From Pseudomonas citronellolis (GTDB lineage Bacteria; Pseudomonadota; Gammaproteobacteria; Pseudomonadales; Pseudomonadaceae), in assembly GCF_900112375.1 (NCBI RefSeq), contig NZ_FOLS01000007.1:126620-190619 (forward strand): a DNA stretch of 64,000 nucleotides. Reading direction: 5' to 3'. Shown one piece after another: positions 44,101 through 53,100 of the stretch. Below the pieces are notes generated by a model. The model was not told where the DNA came from. It saw nothing but the letters and a program-made list of their open reading frames with translations, and ran no database searches. The first letter of the stretch is position 1; every line of letters starts with the position of its first letter. The position numbers were made by a program, and so were the translations under genes.

Positions 44101-46199
44101 ACGACGCCAACCAGAGCCCGACGGCCCGCGTCTCGGATAGCTTCAACATCGCCCAGGGCGGCAACCACCAGATCGAGATCCTCTACTGGGACCAGGGCGG
44201 CAACGCCCAGCTGAAAGTCGAGCTGGCCCCCGTCGGCGGCAGCTACAGCGTGCTCGGCGGCAGCAGCCTGAGCCACCCCCTGGCCGAACTGGTGACCAAC
44301 GAAGACACCGCCCTGACCATCGCCGCCAATACCCTGCTGGGCAACGATAGCGACGTCGACGGCGACAGCCTGTCCATCCTCAGCGTGCAGGGCGCGGTCA
44401 ACGGCACGGTGAAACTGGAGAACGGCAACGTCGTCTTCACCCCGGCCAAGGACGTCAACGGCACCGGCAGCTTCACCTACACCGTCAGCGACGGCCACGG
44501 CGGCACCTCCACCGCCACCGTGACCATCGGTATCAACGCGGTGAACGATGCGCCGGTGGCCAAGCCCGACAGCGCCTCGACCCAGGAAGACAAGCCCGTC
44601 ACCCTCAACGTGCTGGCCAACGACAGCGACGTCGACGGCGACGCCCTGAGCGTCACCAGCGCCTCCGCCAGCAACGGCAGCGTGACGGTCAACGCCGACG
44701 GCACCCTGACCTACACGCCCAAGGCCAACTTCAGCGGCAGCGACAGCATCACCTACACCATCAGCGATGGCCACGGCGGCACCGCCAGCTCCACGGTGGC
44801 GGTCAGCGTCACGCCGGTGGCCGACGTGCCGCTGCTCAACAGCGGTAGCATCTTCGCGCTCAACCCCGGCGCCACCAGCATCAGCACCACCCAGGGAATC
44901 ACCCAGGCCAACCTGGAAACCGAGACCGGCCTGAGTTCCGGGGCGCTGGACGGCATCAACCCGCCGAGCGGCGCCCTCACCCATAACGCTAACGTCAACG
45001 TCGTCGACGGCTCGCTGACCAGCTCGGACTACACGCTCAAGGCCGGCACCCAGGTCAACTTCGCCTGGAACTTCACCAACGGCGAAAACTCCAGCAGCGA
45101 GATCAGCAATGGCTTCAACGACATAGTCGCGCTGGTGGTCACCGGTCCCGACGGCACCCGCACACTGATCCAGGTGACCTCCTCCGAGCAGCGTGGCGCC
45201 AGCGTCAACGGCAGTGGCGTACAGAGCTACACCGCCAGCAGCAGCGGCAACTACCACTTCGACTGGCTGGTGCTCAACGGCGGCGACGCCGACAAGGACT
45301 CCAGCCTGAGCCTGGGCGCGCCGACCTTCACCCTGGGCGGCAAGACCTACGGTGCGCCGATCAACGTCGGCATCAACGCGGCCCTGAGCGATACCGACGG
45401 CTCGGAAAGCCTCTCAGTGAAGATCACCGGCGTGCCCAACGACGCCACCTTCACCAGCGGCACCCACAACGCCGACGGCAGCTGGAGCTTCACCCAGGCG
45501 CAGCTGCACGACCTGCAACTGCTGCCGGCCAGCGGCTACAACGGCACCCTGACACTGGGCGTCACCGCCATCGCCACCGAGTCCGACGGCAGCACGGCCA
45601 GCGCCACGCAAACGCTGAGCGTCACGGTGGCCTCGACCACCACCAACTCGTTCTCCGGCACCACCGGCAACGACCTGATGCACGGCTATGGCAGCACCGA
45701 CACCCTCAACGGCGGCGACGGCCACGACATCCTCTACGGTGGCGCGGGCAACAGCATCCTCAATGGCGGCGATGGCAACGATACCCTGTACGGCGGCCTG
45801 GGCAACGACACCCTCGACGGAGGCAAAGGCAACGACCTGCTGATCGGCGGCAAGGGCAACGACACCCTGACCGGCGGCGATGGCGCCGACACCTTCATCT
45901 GGCGCGCAGGCGACACCGGCAACGACACCATCACCGACTTCAAGCCCGGCGACGGCGACCGCATCGACCTGGTGGACCTGCTGCCGGATGCCGCGCACAA
46001 CGACATCCTCAGCTACCTGAAGGTGGACACCGCGACCTCGACCCTGCAGATCAGCACCACCGGCCAGGTGAACAGCTCGACCGACGTGACCATCAAGCTC
46101 ACCGGCGTCGACCTCAAGACCTACGGCGCGACCTCGGCGGACATCGTCAAGTCGCTGGTGGCAGGCGCCGACCCGCTGGTGAAGACCGAGCACCACTGA
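32199..46199 (+). CDS. lapA: Giant LapA-like RTX adhesin with LapG-cleavable retention module
   Basis: The product is a 4,666-residue secreted adhesin. Residues 1-110 are the retention module ([40 protein letters not shown]), ending in TAAG at 104-107, the motif cut by LapG between the two alanines. Two variable cadherin/VCBS-type domains and one C-like unit are followed by 22 near-identical 99-102-residue Ig/VCBS units (about 468-2678) and two 98-residue units (2679-2874). A varied region comes next, including a PA14-like sugar-binding domain (about 3850-4030, [15 protein letters not shown] and [17 protein letters not shown]). The end (about 4490-4666) has RTX nonapeptides such as [20 protein letters not shown] and a type I secretion signal. 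AGGGGAG supports the ATG. LapEBC exports it; LapD/LapG control its release. Confidence 0.96.
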   Translation: MSSVVAVVKSVIGQVLAVSAEGQRRVLVEGDRLFLGDLVQTGDAGAVALQLPDGRVLDLGRDSQLSASELAPHAPAQPAVTASAEELQKAIAAGADPTQTLAPTAAGPGASAAGSGPAGGGHSFVLLEETGGHVDPSIGYTTSGPGAVGQGDGERQQEQAPNLAPSFVDDQGNSLAGLQLSTAEDTLLQGAFQARDPNGDSLTYSLARGPANGSLIVNADGTWQYLPNPDYNGADSFVVTVTDNRGASSSLTVDIGVTPVNDAPVASGSYGATLVDTAANDSFADIKGQLRASDVDGDQLTWSGSAKGAFGQLTVNPDGSYVYVVDAAAVNALPAGQHPQDSFTVTVRDPSGASDTRVIDIDIQGANDTPQASNAQAQATEDGQLTGQIAASDPDTGSSLTFSVDGKAPAGFTLQPDGNWSFDGKDPAYQHLGEGQTQVIVVPVVVTDDQGASSSSTLTITVTGTNDAPVAQAGSATTAENDVLNGQVPAASDVDGSIAGYQLASGVGTGNGTLTFNSDGSYSFDPGQDFDGLPAGVSRDVTFTYQAKDDSGALSAPQTITITVTGGNDAPVAQAATAAVNEDSQINGQLQASDADQGAQLQFGSDSPLPAGFTLGQDGKWSFDASDAAYQHLAAGQTQVISIPYLVTDDQGAVAGNTLTITVTGTNDVPVAQAASAAADEDQVSTGQLTATDADDGAVLTFGVDGNAPAGFTLKADGSWTFDGKDPAYQHLANGETQVISIPVVVTDDQGANTTSTLTLTITGTNDAPVAQADSATTGENGVLNGQVPAASDVDGSIVGYQLTNDVGAGNGILTFNPDGSYRFDPGQDFDSLPAGVSRDVTFTYQAKDDSGALSDPQTITITVTGSNDVPVAQAASAVVNEDSQINGQLQASDADQGAQLQFGSDSPLPAGFTLDQDGKWTFDASDAAYQHLAEGQTQVINIPYLVTDDQGAVAGNTLTITLTGTNDAPIAQASSAAADEDQVSTGQLTATDADDGAVLTFSIDGNAPAGFTLKTDGSWTFDGKDSAYQHLADGETQVISVPVLVTDEHGATSSSTLSITVTGTNDAPVAQAGSATTAENDVLNGQVPAASDVDGSIAGYQLANGVGTGNGTLTFNSDGSYSFDPGQDFDSLPAGVSRDITFTYQAKDDSGALSAPQTITITVTGSNDAPVAQATNAAVNEDSQINGQLQASDADQGAQLQFGSDSPLPAGFTLGQDGKWSFDASDAAYQHLAAGQTQVISIPVVVTDDQGATSGSTLTITVTGTNDVPVAQAASAAVDEDQVSTGQLTASDADDGAVLTFSVDGNVPAGFTLKTDGSWSFDGKDPAYQHLADGETQVISIPVIVTDEHGATDTSTLTLTITGTNDAPVALAGSATTAENDVRNGQVPAASDVDGTIAGYQLASGVGTGNGTLTFNSDGSYRFDPGQDFDSLPAGVSRDITFTYQAQDDSGALSAPQTITITVTGTNDAPVAQAGSATTEENTTLNGQVPAASDVDGTITGYQLATDVGTGNGTLTFNPNGSYTFDPGQDFDSLPAGVSRDITFTYQAQDDSGALSDPQTITITVTGTNDAPVAQAATAAVNEDSQINGQLQASDADQGAQLQFGSDNPLPAGFTLGQDGKWSFDAGDAAYQHLAAGQTQVISIPVVVTDDQGATSGSTLTITVTGTNDAPVAQAAIAAVNEDSQINGQLQATDADQGAQLQFSSDSPLPAGFTLDQDGKWTFDASNAAYQHLAAGQTQIISIPVVVTDDQGATDTSTLTITVTGTNDIPIAQAASAAVDEDQVSTGQLVATDADDGAVLTFSIDGNAPAGFTLKTDGSWTFDGKDSAYQHLADGETQVISIPVIVTDEQGATSSSTLTITITGTNDAPVAQAGSATTEENTVLNGQVPAASDVDGTIAGYQLTTDVGTGNGTLIFNPNGGYTFDPGHDFDSLPAGVSRDVTFTYQAKDDSGALSDPQTITITVTGSNDAPVAQAGSATTEENTTLNGQVPAASDVDGTITGYQLATDVGTGNGTLTFNSNGGYTFDPGHDFDSLAVGVSRDVTFTYQAKDDSGALSAPQTITITVTGTNDAPVAQAGSAATEENTVLNGQVPAASDVDGTIAGYQLTTDVGTGNGTLTFNSNGGYSFDPGHDFDSLPAGVSRDVTFTYQAKDDSGALSAPQTITITVTGTNDAPIAQAGSAATEENTILNGQVPAASDVDGTIASYQLTTDVGTGNGTLTFNSNGGYSFDPGHDFDSLPAGVSRDVTFTYQAKDDSGALSAPQAITITVTGTNDAPVAQAATAAVNEDSQINGQLQATDADQGAQLQFGSDSPLPAGFTLDQDGKWTFDASNPAYQHLAEGQTQVISIPVVVTDDQGATSGSTLTITVTGTNDAPVVQAASAAADEDQVSTGQLTATDADDGAVLTFSIDGNAPAGFILQSDGSWTFDGKDPAYQHLANDETQVISIPVIVTDDQGATSSSTLTLTITGTNDAPVAQAGSATTGENTVLNGQVPAASDVDGTIAGYQLTTDVGTGNGTLTFNPNGGYSFDPGQDFDSLPAGVSRDVTFTYQAKDDSGALSAPQTITITVTGTNDAPVAQAGSATTGENTVLNGQVPVASDVDGTITGYQLASDVGTGNGTLTFHGDGSYTFDPGQDFDSLPAGVSRDVTFTYQAKDDSGALSDPQTITITVTGTNDAAIITGAQVSINETNAPISTGGQLTVTDVDSPATFIEQTNVAGQYGHFNLAADGTWSYTADSAYNQLSVGQSLTDTFTVTSADGTTSSVSVTIDGTNDAAVITGAQASINETNDPITTGGQLTITDVDSPATFVEQTNVAGQYGHFTLAADGTWSYTADSAYNELKLNETLTDTFTVQSADGTQSSVTVNIVGSNDAPVAQAASASAVEGGSPQPGVVAGATDGSALTLTITTTQPGEAISFNWTFSTQDYAPFNDFAFVQVNGQVVTLLSSVAAVGDYGTSGPQTFSHTFDQPGTYTLVIGVADSGDSSVDSTLVLSNLPPQASVVGSVGQAVQGGTGWTLTSNGANNQALVDQLKPVSEITGQLQASDVDHGAQLSYSVDGTAPAGFTLRSDGSWVFDAKDPAYDSLAANQVKVLQIGFTVTDEHGATGSSTLTLTITGTNDAPVANADQAQTPINVALPSIDVLGNDSDVDGDTLSVTKAVLADPSQGSISINPDGTLNFVPAENVSGSVVIHYEISDSHGASASSSLTVQVGGNTPPQGADGSASLDEDSSHSFSAADFAFNDADAGQHLQAVRIDSLPGAGSLTFDGVAVVPGQVIAAADLGKLTFTPDANDSGAPYASFGFSVQDSAGAFDSASHTFTLDVTPVDDPSVLLPNVASMDEDDGSVTGNVLDNDSDVDNTLSVSSYSVAGFSGNIAAGTGTTIVGVGSIVIKADGSYSFTPDANYHGAVPQITYTTNTGASSTLDITVNSVNDLPVAENANKSTLEDTPVSGQVVASDVDGDALTYTLKPSSGPANGTLVLDAATGHYTYTPNPNYNGPDSFTVVIDDGHNGTAESTVTLTVTAVNDVPVTSDDSKTTAEDTSVSGQVVASDVDGDALTYTLKSGDEPKHGTLVLDAATGHYTYTPNPNYNGSDSFTVVIDDGHNGTAESTVTLTVTPVNDAPVAANDSKTTGENSVLSDQVPAASDIDSPVNPNGYALVSGPGAGNGLLTFNANGSYVFNPGNDFDSLAPGESRQVSFTYTAKDSEGATSAPATVTITVTGANDAPTGSDGTITLDEDSSRSFSAVDFGFNDVDHNDALSAVRIDSLPGAGSLTFDGVAVTQGQVIAAADLGKLAFTPAANANGNNYASFTFSVKDSNGAFDSTPNKLTVNVTPVNDNPVAVNDHYLVGGLQGNYWGYREGTDGNNLTSLSMISAFIAKTAPSATFTATALDYGNGVSTDLGGDKQLQKFLGSDAVSLSTDPANTSDAIVQLTGLVNLAAGNYTFRVTADDGFSIRIDGVEVFKYDANQSPTARVSDSFNIAQGGNHQIEILYWDQGGNAQLKVELAPVGGSYSVLGGSSLSHPLAELVTNEDTALTIAANTLLGNDSDVDGDSLSILSVQGAVNGTVKLENGNVVFTPAKDVNGTGSFTYTVSDGHGGTSTATVTIGINAVNDAPVAKPDSASTQEDKPVTLNVLANDSDVDGDALSVTSASASNGSVTVNADGTLTYTPKANFSGSDSITYTISDGHGGTASSTVAVSVTPVADVPLLNSGSIFALNPGATSISTTQGITQANLETETGLSSGALDGINPPSGALTHNANVNVVDGSLTSSDYTLKAGTQVNFAWNFTNGENSSSEISNGFNDIVALVVTGPDGTRTLIQVTSSEQRGASVNGSGVQSYTASSSGNYHFDWLVLNGGDADKDSSLSLGAPTFTLGGKTYGAPINVGINAALSDTDGSESLSVKITGVPNDATFTSGTHNADGSWSFTQAQLHDLQLLPASGYNGTLTLGVTAIATESDGSTASATQTLSVTVASTTTNSFSGTTGNDLMHGYGSTDTLNGGDGHDILYGGAGNSILNGGDGNDTLYGGLGNDTLDGGKGNDLLIGGKGNDTLTGGDGADTFIWRAGDTGNDTITDFKPGDGDRIDLVDLLPDAAHNDILSYLKVDTATSTLQISTTGQVNSSTDVTIKLTGVDLKTYGATSADIVKSLVAGADPLVKTEHH
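33601..40233 (+). repeat. 22-unit repeat array inside the adhesin gene (three unit types)
   Basis: Three unit types tile this segment exactly: A (306 bp, [20 protein letters not shown]), B (297 bp, [20 protein letters not shown]) and C (297 bp, [19 protein letters not shown]). The order is A-B-C, A-B-C, A-B-C, A, A-B-B-C, A-A-A-A-B-C, A-A. Eleven A plus six B plus five C give 6,633 bp, the exact length. Positions 33601, 34501, 35401 and 36301 mark perfect 900-bp A-B-C periods. All units keep frame and end with [14 protein letters not shown]-type linkers that bind calcium in related proteins. Confidence 0.95.
40233..40820 (+). repeat. Two tandem 294-bp VCBS units in the adhesin gene
   Basis: Two near-identical 98-residue units start at 40233 and 40527. 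Each begins [15 protein letters not shown] or [15 protein letters not shown] and contains [13 protein letters not shown] or [13 protein letters not shown]. They follow the A/B/C array directly and are a distinct sequence type within the VCBS class. Confidence 0.92.
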
Positions 46200-46204
46200 G
46201 CCCG

Positions 46205-46234
46205 CCTGGCGGCGCCCCACGGGGCGTCGCCAGG
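46205..46234 (+). other. Hairpin after the adhesin gene
   Basis: CCTGGCGGCGCCCC pairs with GGGGCGTCGCCAGG around a 2-base loop, with one mismatch, starting 5 bases after the stop. There is no U-tract. It lies before a small gene in the same direction, so it may limit read-through or protect the 14-kb message. Confidence 0.65.
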
Positions 46235-46263
46235 TATCCCGAACACCTGATGGAGACGAGGCG

Positions 46264-46596
46264 ATGCCTTACATCCAGCGTGACGCCGAAGGCCGGCTGA
46301 TACGCGTCGAAAGCGCCGCCTTCGCCGGCATGAGCGGCAGCCTGACCGACGACGACGAGGAAGTGCACGCCTGGCGCGAGGCCGAATACAGCCTGCGCCA
46401 GCTGCAACGCAGCGACCTGGAGATGATCCGGGTGCTGGAGGACCTGATCTCGGTGTTGATGGCCAAGGGCGTGATCCGCATCACCGACCTGCCCGAGGCG
46501 GCGCGCTCCAAGCTGCTCAGCCGCACCCAGGCGCGTGAGGCGCTGGGTGGTCTGCATCGGTTGATCGACGAGGAGGAGGATGGGGGGTTGATCTGA
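46264..46596 (+). CDS. Small acidic protein of unknown function in the lap locus
   Basis: The product is 110 residues, with no signal peptide or membrane segment, so likely cytoplasmic. It begins MPYIQRDAEGRLIRVESAAF, has an acidic patch LTDDDEEVHAW, a long predicted helix (about residues 35-75, EAEYSLRQLQRSDLEMIRVL) and ends with an acidic IDEEEDGGLI. GGAGACGAGG precedes the ATG. I believe similar proteins in other pseudomonads are sometimes mislabelled tryptophan synthase beta-like, but no such domain is visible. Its place directly behind the adhesin gene, separated by a hairpin, suggests a role linked to adhesin production or the Lap system; this is guilt by association only. Confidence 0.82.
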   Translation: MPYIQRDAEGRLIRVESAAFAGMSGSLTDDDEEVHAWREAEYSLRQLQRSDLEMIRVLEDLISVLMAKGVIRITDLPEAARSKLLSRTQAREALGGLHRLIDEEEDGGLI

Positions 46597-46992
46597 CATC
46601 GCGAACAGCGCTTGCGCCGGCCCGAAGGGGAATGACCCAGTGACCTTCATGTCGCCTGGTCTCCTGAGCGGGTTTCGCTCGGGCTTCTGAAGAAACGTTC
46701 CGATGCGTGCGGATATTTCTGCGTAGGTTCCAGGAAGCACGACTTTTCGTAGGATGGCGTTGAGCGAAGCGATACCCATCAGCGCAACCGCATGGGTTTC
46801 GCAAGCTCAACCCATCCTACGAAGAGCACCTCGGCACAAGACAGTTGCTCCTACGGCTCCAGGAAGCGCGGGCGTAGGAGCGGACTTTGTCCGCGATTGG
46901 ACTCACCGGCCACGCCGGACACCCCGGTGACACGAACACCCAACTGTAGGAGCGCGCCCTGCGCGCGAATCGCGGGCAGGGCCCGCTCGTCG
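46597..46992. repeat. Repeat cluster between the small gene and lapD
   Basis: About 400 bases between convergent genes. Elements are an inverted copy of the GTAGGATGG element (46749-46824), a GTAGGAGCGGACTTTGTCCG inverted pair (about 46848-46900) resembling the one at 5931-5990, and a CTGTAGGAGCGCGCCCTGCG element (about 46945-46985). The first 140 bases show no recognisable repeat or gene. Confidence 0.82.
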
Positions 46993-48945
46993 CTAACCCC
47001 GCCCCCACGGCCGTGGCGCGCCGAACAGTTGCCCCTGCGCCCCTTCGATGCCCATCCCGCGCAGCACGCGGAATTCCGCTTCGGTCTCGACGCGTTCGGC
47101 GATCAGCGGCAGGTCGATGCTGTGCGCCGCGTGCTGCATGGCCTCGATGAACAGGCGCTTGTCGTTCTCCACGTCGATGGCGCGGATGTGGCTGCCGTCG
47201 ATCTTCAGGTAGGCCAGGCCCAGGCGCGCCAGGTTGCCGATCATGCTGAAGCGCCCGCCGAAGTGCTGCAGCGCCAGGCCGTAGCCCAGCTCGCGCAGGC
47301 GGCGAGTCAGTGCCTCCAACGCCGCCTGGTCGGGCAACTGGTCTTCTTCCAGTTCCAGCACTAGGCGGCCGCCGTACTGCGGGTGCTGGCGCAGGCGTTC
47401 GAAGGCCCGGGCCAGGGCGCGTTCGTCGCGCAGCAGCGCGCCCGAGAGGTTCAGCGCCAGCACCTGGTCGTGGCCGGCCAGGTGCGCCAGGGTCAGGTCG
47501 AGCATCAGCAGGTCCAGCTGCGCCGACCAGCCGAAGCGCTCCAGCCAGGGCAGGAAGCGGCCCGCCGCGAGGCTGCCGCCTTGCCCGTCCGGCAGGCGCG
47601 AGAGCACCTTGTGGTGCAGCACCAGCTCCGTGTCCTCGCAGGCCACCACCGGCTGGAAGTACAACTCGAAGCGCTTCTCGCGCAGCGCCCGCTCCAGCAG
47701 TTGGTGCCAGCTGTGGCGCGCGTCGGCCACCGGCGCCGCCTCGCTGTCCAGCCGTGCCCAGGCACTGTGCTGCTGGCGTTCGGCCTGGGCCAGTGCCTCG
47801 TCGGCGCGCAGCATCAGGCTGGCCGGCGCCTCGCCGGGATGGAACGGCACCAGGCCGAAGGCCGCCACCCGCGGCTGGTCGCTGGCGCCGGTGCTGGCCA
47901 GGCTGGCGAGCATGCCTTCCAGGCGCGTGGCCAGTTGCTCGGCTTCTTCCTCCAGCAGCCCGGGGGCCAGCAGGGCGAACTCGCCGCCCCGGGTGCGCGC
48001 CAGGGTGCGCCCGGCGCCCAGGCCCTGGCTGGCGCGCTGCAGTTGTTCGGCTACCGCCTTGAGCAAGGCGTCGGTGTGCTGGGCGCCCAGGCGCAGGTTG
48101 AGCCCGGCGAGGTCGAGCACCCGCAGCAACAGCAGGTAGCCGCTGCTGACCTGGTCCTCGGCGCTCAGCCGCGCCTGCAGCTGCAGGTCGAAGAAGCGCC
48201 GGTTGCCCAGCCCGGTCAGGCTGTCCTGGTAGGCTTCGTCGCGCAGCCGCTCGCTGCGCTCGGCCTGTTCCTGGAACAGCGCCTTGAGCTTCTCCACCAT
48301 CTGGTTCATCGCCTGCACCACGCGGCGCAGTTCCGGGGTGCGCGGCAGCTCCGGCAGGCTGAGGAATTCGCGGCGGGCGATGGCGTGGGATTGCGCCACC
48401 ATGTAGTCCAGCGGGCGCAGCTGGCGGCGCAGCAGCCAGGCGCCGAGCAGCGCGCTGACCACCCCGCACAGCAGCAGCCAGCCGAGGCTGCCCAGGGCGC
48501 TCTGCCAGAGCCTGGCGATGGCGAACATCGGGTGGCTCACCACCTCCACCCGCGCCGCCTGGGTCCAGCCGCGGCTGACCACGGCGTCGCCGCCGGCGGA
48601 CGGCAGGCCGATCAGCGAGACGAACCACTGCGGCGCGCCCGAGGCCACCGCGTCCGGCACGCCCTGGCGCTCCACCAGCACCTTGCCGGTGGCCAGGTCG
48701 ACCACGCGGATGCGCTCGAAATAGCCGCTGTCGAAGATCGAGCTGACCATCAGCTCGACCATCGCCGGATCGTCGATGTTCGGGGTGAGCGACAGCCCCA
48801 GCGCCGTCGCGGCGTCCTGGGCGTGGGAGCGCAACTGGTTGACGTACTGCTCGCGGGAGCTTTCCAGGCCGACCATGAAGCTGCCGCCGAAGGCCACCAC
48901 CAGGAACAGGCAGATGGCGATCAGGAGTTGTTTGAACAGGGACAT
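46993..48945 (-). CDS. lapD: c-di-GMP receptor LapD (degenerate GGDEF and EAL domains)
   Basis: The product is a 650-residue inner-membrane protein. Order: a first membrane helix (about residues 8-26), a periplasmic LapG-binding output domain (about 27-155), a second helix (about 158-180), a HAMP/S-helix (about 180-240), a GGDEF-like domain with RGGEF at 319-323, and an EAL-like domain in which EAL is replaced by KVL at Lys446. Both catalytic motifs are changed, as in P. fluorescens LapD, which binds c-di-GMP but neither makes nor degrades it. When bound it holds LapG in the periplasm and keeps the adhesin on the surface. GGAG precedes ATG 48945. It starts 10 bases after lapG, so the two are one operon. 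Confidence 0.96.
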   Translation of the reverse strand: MSLFKQLLIAICLFLVVAFGGSFMVGLESSREQYVNQLRSHAQDAATALGLSLTPNIDDPAMVELMVSSIFDSGYFERIRVVDLATGKVLVERQGVPDAVASGAPQWFVSLIGLPSAGGDAVVSRGWTQAARVEVVSHPMFAIARLWQSALGSLGWLLLCGVVSALLGAWLLRRQLRPLDYMVAQSHAIARREFLSLPELPRTPELRRVVQAMNQMVEKLKALFQEQAERSERLRDEAYQDSLTGLGNRRFFDLQLQARLSAEDQVSSGYLLLLRVLDLAGLNLRLGAQHTDALLKAVAEQLQRASQGLGAGRTLARTRGGEFALLAPGLLEEEAEQLATRLEGMLASLASTGASDQPRVAAFGLVPFHPGEAPASLMLRADEALAQAERQQHSAWARLDSEAAPVADARHSWHQLLERALREKRFELYFQPVVACEDTELVLHHKVLSRLPDGQGGSLAAGRFLPWLERFGWSAQLDLLMLDLTLAHLAGHDQVLALNLSGALLRDERALARAFERLRQHPQYGGRLVLELEEDQLPDQAALEALTRRLRELGYGLALQHFGGRFSMIGNLARLGLAYLKIDGSHIRAIDVENDKRLFIEAMQHAAHSIDLPLIAERVETEAEFRVLRGMGIEGAQGQLFGAPRPWGRG

Positions 48946-48955
48946 CTCGACTCCG

Positions 48956-49657
48956 CTACTCGCGCGAGGGGAACCCCTCGGCCTCCATTTTCCGCAACAG
49001 GTCCTGCCAGCGCGACAGCCGCTTGCTGTCGCCCACCTGCTTGCCTCCGCCGCCGTCGGCCAGCCACAGCCCTTCGCCGTTGAAGGCGTACACCGGCTGC
49101 AGGTCGTCGCGCTGCGAGGCCGGCAGGATGCTGCCGATCAGGTTGTCCAGCACCAGCGGCACCGCTTCGGGCCGCGGGTAGTAGGTCAGCACCATGTGCG
49201 CCTGGTTCAGGCGCAGCGCCTTGACGTAGGTGATGCGCAATTTCTGCGCCGGCACCCCGAGGTGGCGCAGGCTGACGTACTTGGCGATGGCGAAGTCCTC
49301 GCAATCGCCGGCCCCCTTGAGCAGGGCCTCCACCGGCGTGGCCCAGTAGTCCACCTGGTGCCACAGGCCGAGGTCGTCGGTGAAGCGCAGCTGGCGATTG
49401 AAGAAGTCGTTGACCGCCCGCAGCTGCTCCTGCTCGTCGGCGCCCGCCTCGTCGGCCAGCACCCGCTGCCAGGCCTCGATGCGCGCGCGCCCTGCCCCCA
49501 GCGGGCCATACAGCGCCTCGGCGCGGCGGGCGATCAGGGTGAAATCCCAGTCCGCCTCCAGCCACCCGGGGAACCATGCAAAGGTAGCGGTCACGACCAC
49601 GGCGGCCAGCCACGGCAACCTCCGCCGCGGGCCCCCCATTCGCCCGTTCGACAACAT
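48956..49657 (-). CDS. lapG: Periplasmic cysteine protease LapG
   Basis: The product is a 233-residue bacterial transglutaminase-like cysteine protease. An N-terminal hydrophobic signal (RLPWLAAVVVTATFAWFPGW) is followed by the catalytic residues Cys119 (GDCEDFAIAKY), His154 (QAHMVLTYY) and Asp171 (PLVLDNLIGS), with spacing close to that of P. fluorescens LapG. It cuts LapA-type adhesins at TAAG near the N terminus and releases them when c-di-GMP is low. The ATG at 49657 is preferred over one at 49693, because AGGAA lies about 6 bases before it. The substrate motif is present in the neighbouring giant adhesin. Confidence 0.95.
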   Translation of the reverse strand: MLSNGRMGGPRRRLPWLAAVVVTATFAWFPGWLEADWDFTLIARRAEALYGPLGAGRARIEAWQRVLADEAGADEQEQLRAVNDFFNRQLRFTDDLGLWHQVDYWATPVEALLKGAGDCEDFAIAKYVSLRHLGVPAQKLRITYVKALRLNQAHMVLTYYPRPEAVPLVLDNLIGSILPASQRDDLQPVYAFNGEGLWLADGGGGKQVGDSKRLSRWQDLLRKMEAEGFPSRE

Positions 49658-50100
49658 CGTCACTTCCTGCCAGCGGACCATCCGGCGCCCCACGGGGGCC
49701 GGCGCCGCATGGTGCGGGCTGGCGCTGGAAAAGGCAATGGCAATATGAAATCACCAAGGCATCACAGCGGGTTTTCCCGCCTGCCCGCCCAGCGTTGTTT
49801 TCGTCTTCGAAGCCGGTTGTCACAAAATGAATACATCCGGGCCATGGCTGTTTCCAGAGCGCGGCTGCACAGCAGGAAAAGGCGTTCTAGAGCGTCTGAG
49901 GAATCATGACCATTGGGTCATGAAATACTGCCGGGAGCATTAATTCGTACGGTGCATATACCTCAGAAACTTCCTTAAGAAATTGATGTAACAAAACTGA
50001 GCAAATTCACGATTCCTGGCTAGGCTAATGGCCAGAGAAAGCTCGCGTTAGAAGTCCGGGCGTTGTTTTTCGATCGCTGATTTCTGATGTGGGTATTCGT
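49658..50100. promoter_or_regulatory. Divergent control region of lapG-lapD and the second giant gene
   Basis: These 443 bases have no convincing gene. The half next to the second giant gene (about 49890-50090) is unusually AT-rich for this genome, which fits a regulated promoter. It contains the interrupted palindrome CATGACC-ATTG-GGTCATG (49905-49922), 179 bases or more upstream of the start. Only a weak, 8 of 12, FleQ-like match was found (49973-49986), so the control differs from that of the first adhesin. Confidence 0.6.
49905..49922. promoter_or_regulatory. Palindrome CATGACC-N4-GGTCATG
   Basis: Seven-base perfect arms around ATTG, in the AT-rich upstream region of the second giant gene. 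This is the only strong dyad there and a candidate operator for an unidentified regulator. Confidence 0.5.
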
Positions 50101-53100
50101 ATGGAAATGTCGAAACCAAGCCGTCCGATCGCTGCATTCCGCCCCCGCAGCCAGGCCTTGGCACTGGAACCCAGAATCCTCTTCGACGGCGCCGCCGCCT
50201 CCGCCGCCGACCAGCAGCACCACGCCACCGACCACGCCGACCAGGCCGACGCCAGCCACACCCCCAGCACCCCGGACGCCGCCGCGGCCAAGGCCCCGGG
50301 CCAGCCGCGCACCCTGGTGGTGCTGGACAGCCGCGTGGAGAACCGCGAGCAGTTGACCGCCAACCTCGCCGCCAACGTCACCACCCTGGTGGTGGATGCC
50401 GGCCAGGACGCCCTGGCGGCGATCAGCGCGGCGCTGGCGCAGCTGGGCAAGGTCGACTCGATCCAGATCTTCTCCCACGGCGCCTCCGGCCAGTTCACCC
50501 TGGGCAACCAGACCTTCACCGCGGCCAACCTCGACCAGTTCGGCAGCACCCTGAACGGCTGGCGCGGCGAACTCGACGCCGGCGCCGACATCCAGCTCTA
50601 CGGTTGCGCCGTGGGCGCCGGCAGCGCCGGCCAGGCCCTGGTCGACCGCCTGGCGCAATGGACCGGCGCCGACGTCGGCGCCTCCAGCAACGCCACGGGC
50701 GCCAGCGCCGCCGGCGGCGACTGGAACCTGGAAGTGCGCCACGGCGACCTCGACAAGAGCATCGCCCTGTCCGCCAGCACCCTCGACCATTTCCAGGGCC
50801 TGCTGGCCGACGCCGCGCCGACGGTGAGCATCAGCATGCCCGACAGCGACGTGCTGATCGGCGGCCAGTTCACCTTCACCGTCGACCTGAACAACGCCTC
50901 CAGCCAGGTCGGCTACGCGCCCTACGTCGACCTGTTCCTGCCGGCCACCGGCAAGGACGGCGACGACGGCATCAGCTTCGTCAGCGCCACCTACCTGGGG
51001 CAGACGGTGAAGAGCTACGTCATCACCTTCGACGCCAACGGCAACGCCACCCACCCGCTGGCCAAGGGCCCCGACGGCAACCCGCTGGTGATCACCGCCG
51101 CCAGCGTCGGCATGCGCCCGGGCGACCAGATGGTGGTGCTGCAGGTGCCCTACGCCAGCGTGTCCCAGGACCAGCCGACCATCTCCCTGCAGATCACCGC
51201 GAGCCTGAGCAACCTGGCCGACACCAGCCTCACCGGCGGCAACCCGGACCTGACCATCGGCGCCCGCGGCGGCTTCGAGTACGGCAACGACTCGCTGAAC
51301 AACCCCACGGTCGACCCCAGCCTGGTGGAAGCCACGCTGCACCCGCTGGTGATCCACCCGACCCTCGTCGACCTCACCCAGAACCTCGACATGACCGAGG
51401 GCGAGACCGCCACCGGCCCCAACTTCACCCACAACCAGACGGTCACCGTCACCCCGGCCAGCGGCCAGACCCTGCACAACGTGGTGGTCACCCAGAACGT
51501 GCCGGGCGACGTCCAGGTCACCGCCATCACCCCCGGCGCCGGCGGCACCCTGACCTCCATCACCCTGCGCGACGGCAGCGTGCTGACCGACCCGACGGCG
51601 ATAGCCGCGGCCATCGCCAACGACAATATCTTCATCACTGCCTACAGCATCACCTACGCGACCCTGAGCGCGCCGGCCACCTCCACCGTGACCTTCTACG
51701 TGCCCGAGGTGGGCGCCGACGGCAATGCCGTGCTCGACCCCGCCACCGGCAACGCGGTCAATATCGACTTCGGCGCCCCCAGCGCCACCGGCCAGTGGAC
51801 GCCGCTGGACCCGCGCGACCTGACGCCGCCGGAAACCGACGTGGACTTCAGCGCCACCGGCGACGGCACCGGCGGCGAGTTCGTCGCCAAGTCCATCACC
51901 CTGTACAAGCAGGCGGTGCTGCAGACCGACGTCGGCACCGCCGGCCTGAGCCCGGGCGACACCCTGCGCTACGTGCTCAACGTGGCCCTGTCGGACTACT
52001 TCGCCTTCGGCGAGAACATCCTCCAGGAAGGCCAGTTCACCATCACCGACACCCTCGCCGACGGCCAGACGCTGACCGGCCCGCTGACCATGACGCTCAG
52101 CCAGAACGGCGCCAGCGGCACCATCAACCTGCTCTACACCGCCACCGCCAACGCCGACGGCACCACCAGCATCGTCATCGACATCGGCGAGTCGCTGCGC
52201 CAGGCCTCGGAACTGCTCGGCGCGCTGTTCGGCGACCTGGCCTTCGACAATGTGCAGACCGCCGCCACCACCGCGGTGATCAGCTACAACGCCTTCATCG
52301 ACCAGGCCTACACCTCCAGCTACCCGCAGAGCGAGATCAACGAAGGCGACAGCTTCGGCAACGACGCCACCGTCACCGCCACCGTACTCGAAGACGTGAT
52401 CAACCTCGGCGGCATCCAGAGCGACGGCTCCAGCACCAGCAGCAGCATCGCCACCAGCCAGGTGGATATCGACATCGTCCAGGTCAACGGCGGCACCCCG
52501 CCGGCTTCCGGCGAACTGCGCCCGGGCGACCTGGTGACCTTCCAGCTGTCCTACGACCTGCTCACCGGCGACTACGAGAACTTCAAGCTCACCGCCTACC
52601 TGCCGCTGCCGCTGCTGGACGTCAGCGCCCTGGGCAACCTGGTCCAGGGCGACGGCGTCAACCAGTGGAGCTTCGGCGCCGGCGACAGCGACCCGACGCG
52701 GGCGGTCACGGTGTCCGTCGGCCCCGGCAACTCGATCGTGTTCGACTTCGGCGACTACGAGATCAGCCAGACCGCCGGCGGGCGCATCGTCGTCACCTTC
52801 ACCCTGCGCGTCGGCGACCAGCCCTTCGCCGACCAGCGCTCCCTGGACGTGCTCGCGCAGTCCAGCCAGACCACCACCATCGACCAGACGCCGCTGATCT
52901 CCTCGGATGTCGAGGAAGTGGTGTCCATCGCCGAGCCGGTGCTGGACATCAAGCACGGCGTGGTCTCCAGCAGCAACGGCACGGTCACCGGCACCAGCGG
53001 CACCTGGACCGCGCCGGGCACCGGCGGCAAGCCCTTCAGCGGCAACGTCACCGACCTTGCGGCGATCGATGGCGACGTCAGCGGCATCGACGCCGGCGAC

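Noticed and set aside
38673-45257. A frame of about 2,190 codons on the minus strand inside the first adhesin gene
   Set aside because: Same cause: repeat-encoded absence of antisense stops. The translation is low-complexity and the plus strand encodes recognisable VCBS, PA14 and linker domains.
49973-49986. FleQ box before the second giant gene (CTTAAGAAATTGAT)
   Set aside because: Only 8 of 12 defined positions match, which is expected by chance in an AT-rich region.
50236-50310. A LapG cleavage site in the second giant protein (Ala-rich DAAAAKAPG)
   Set aside because: The TAAG/PAAG context is absent and the retention-module fold of LapA is not present, so cleavage by LapG is not supported.
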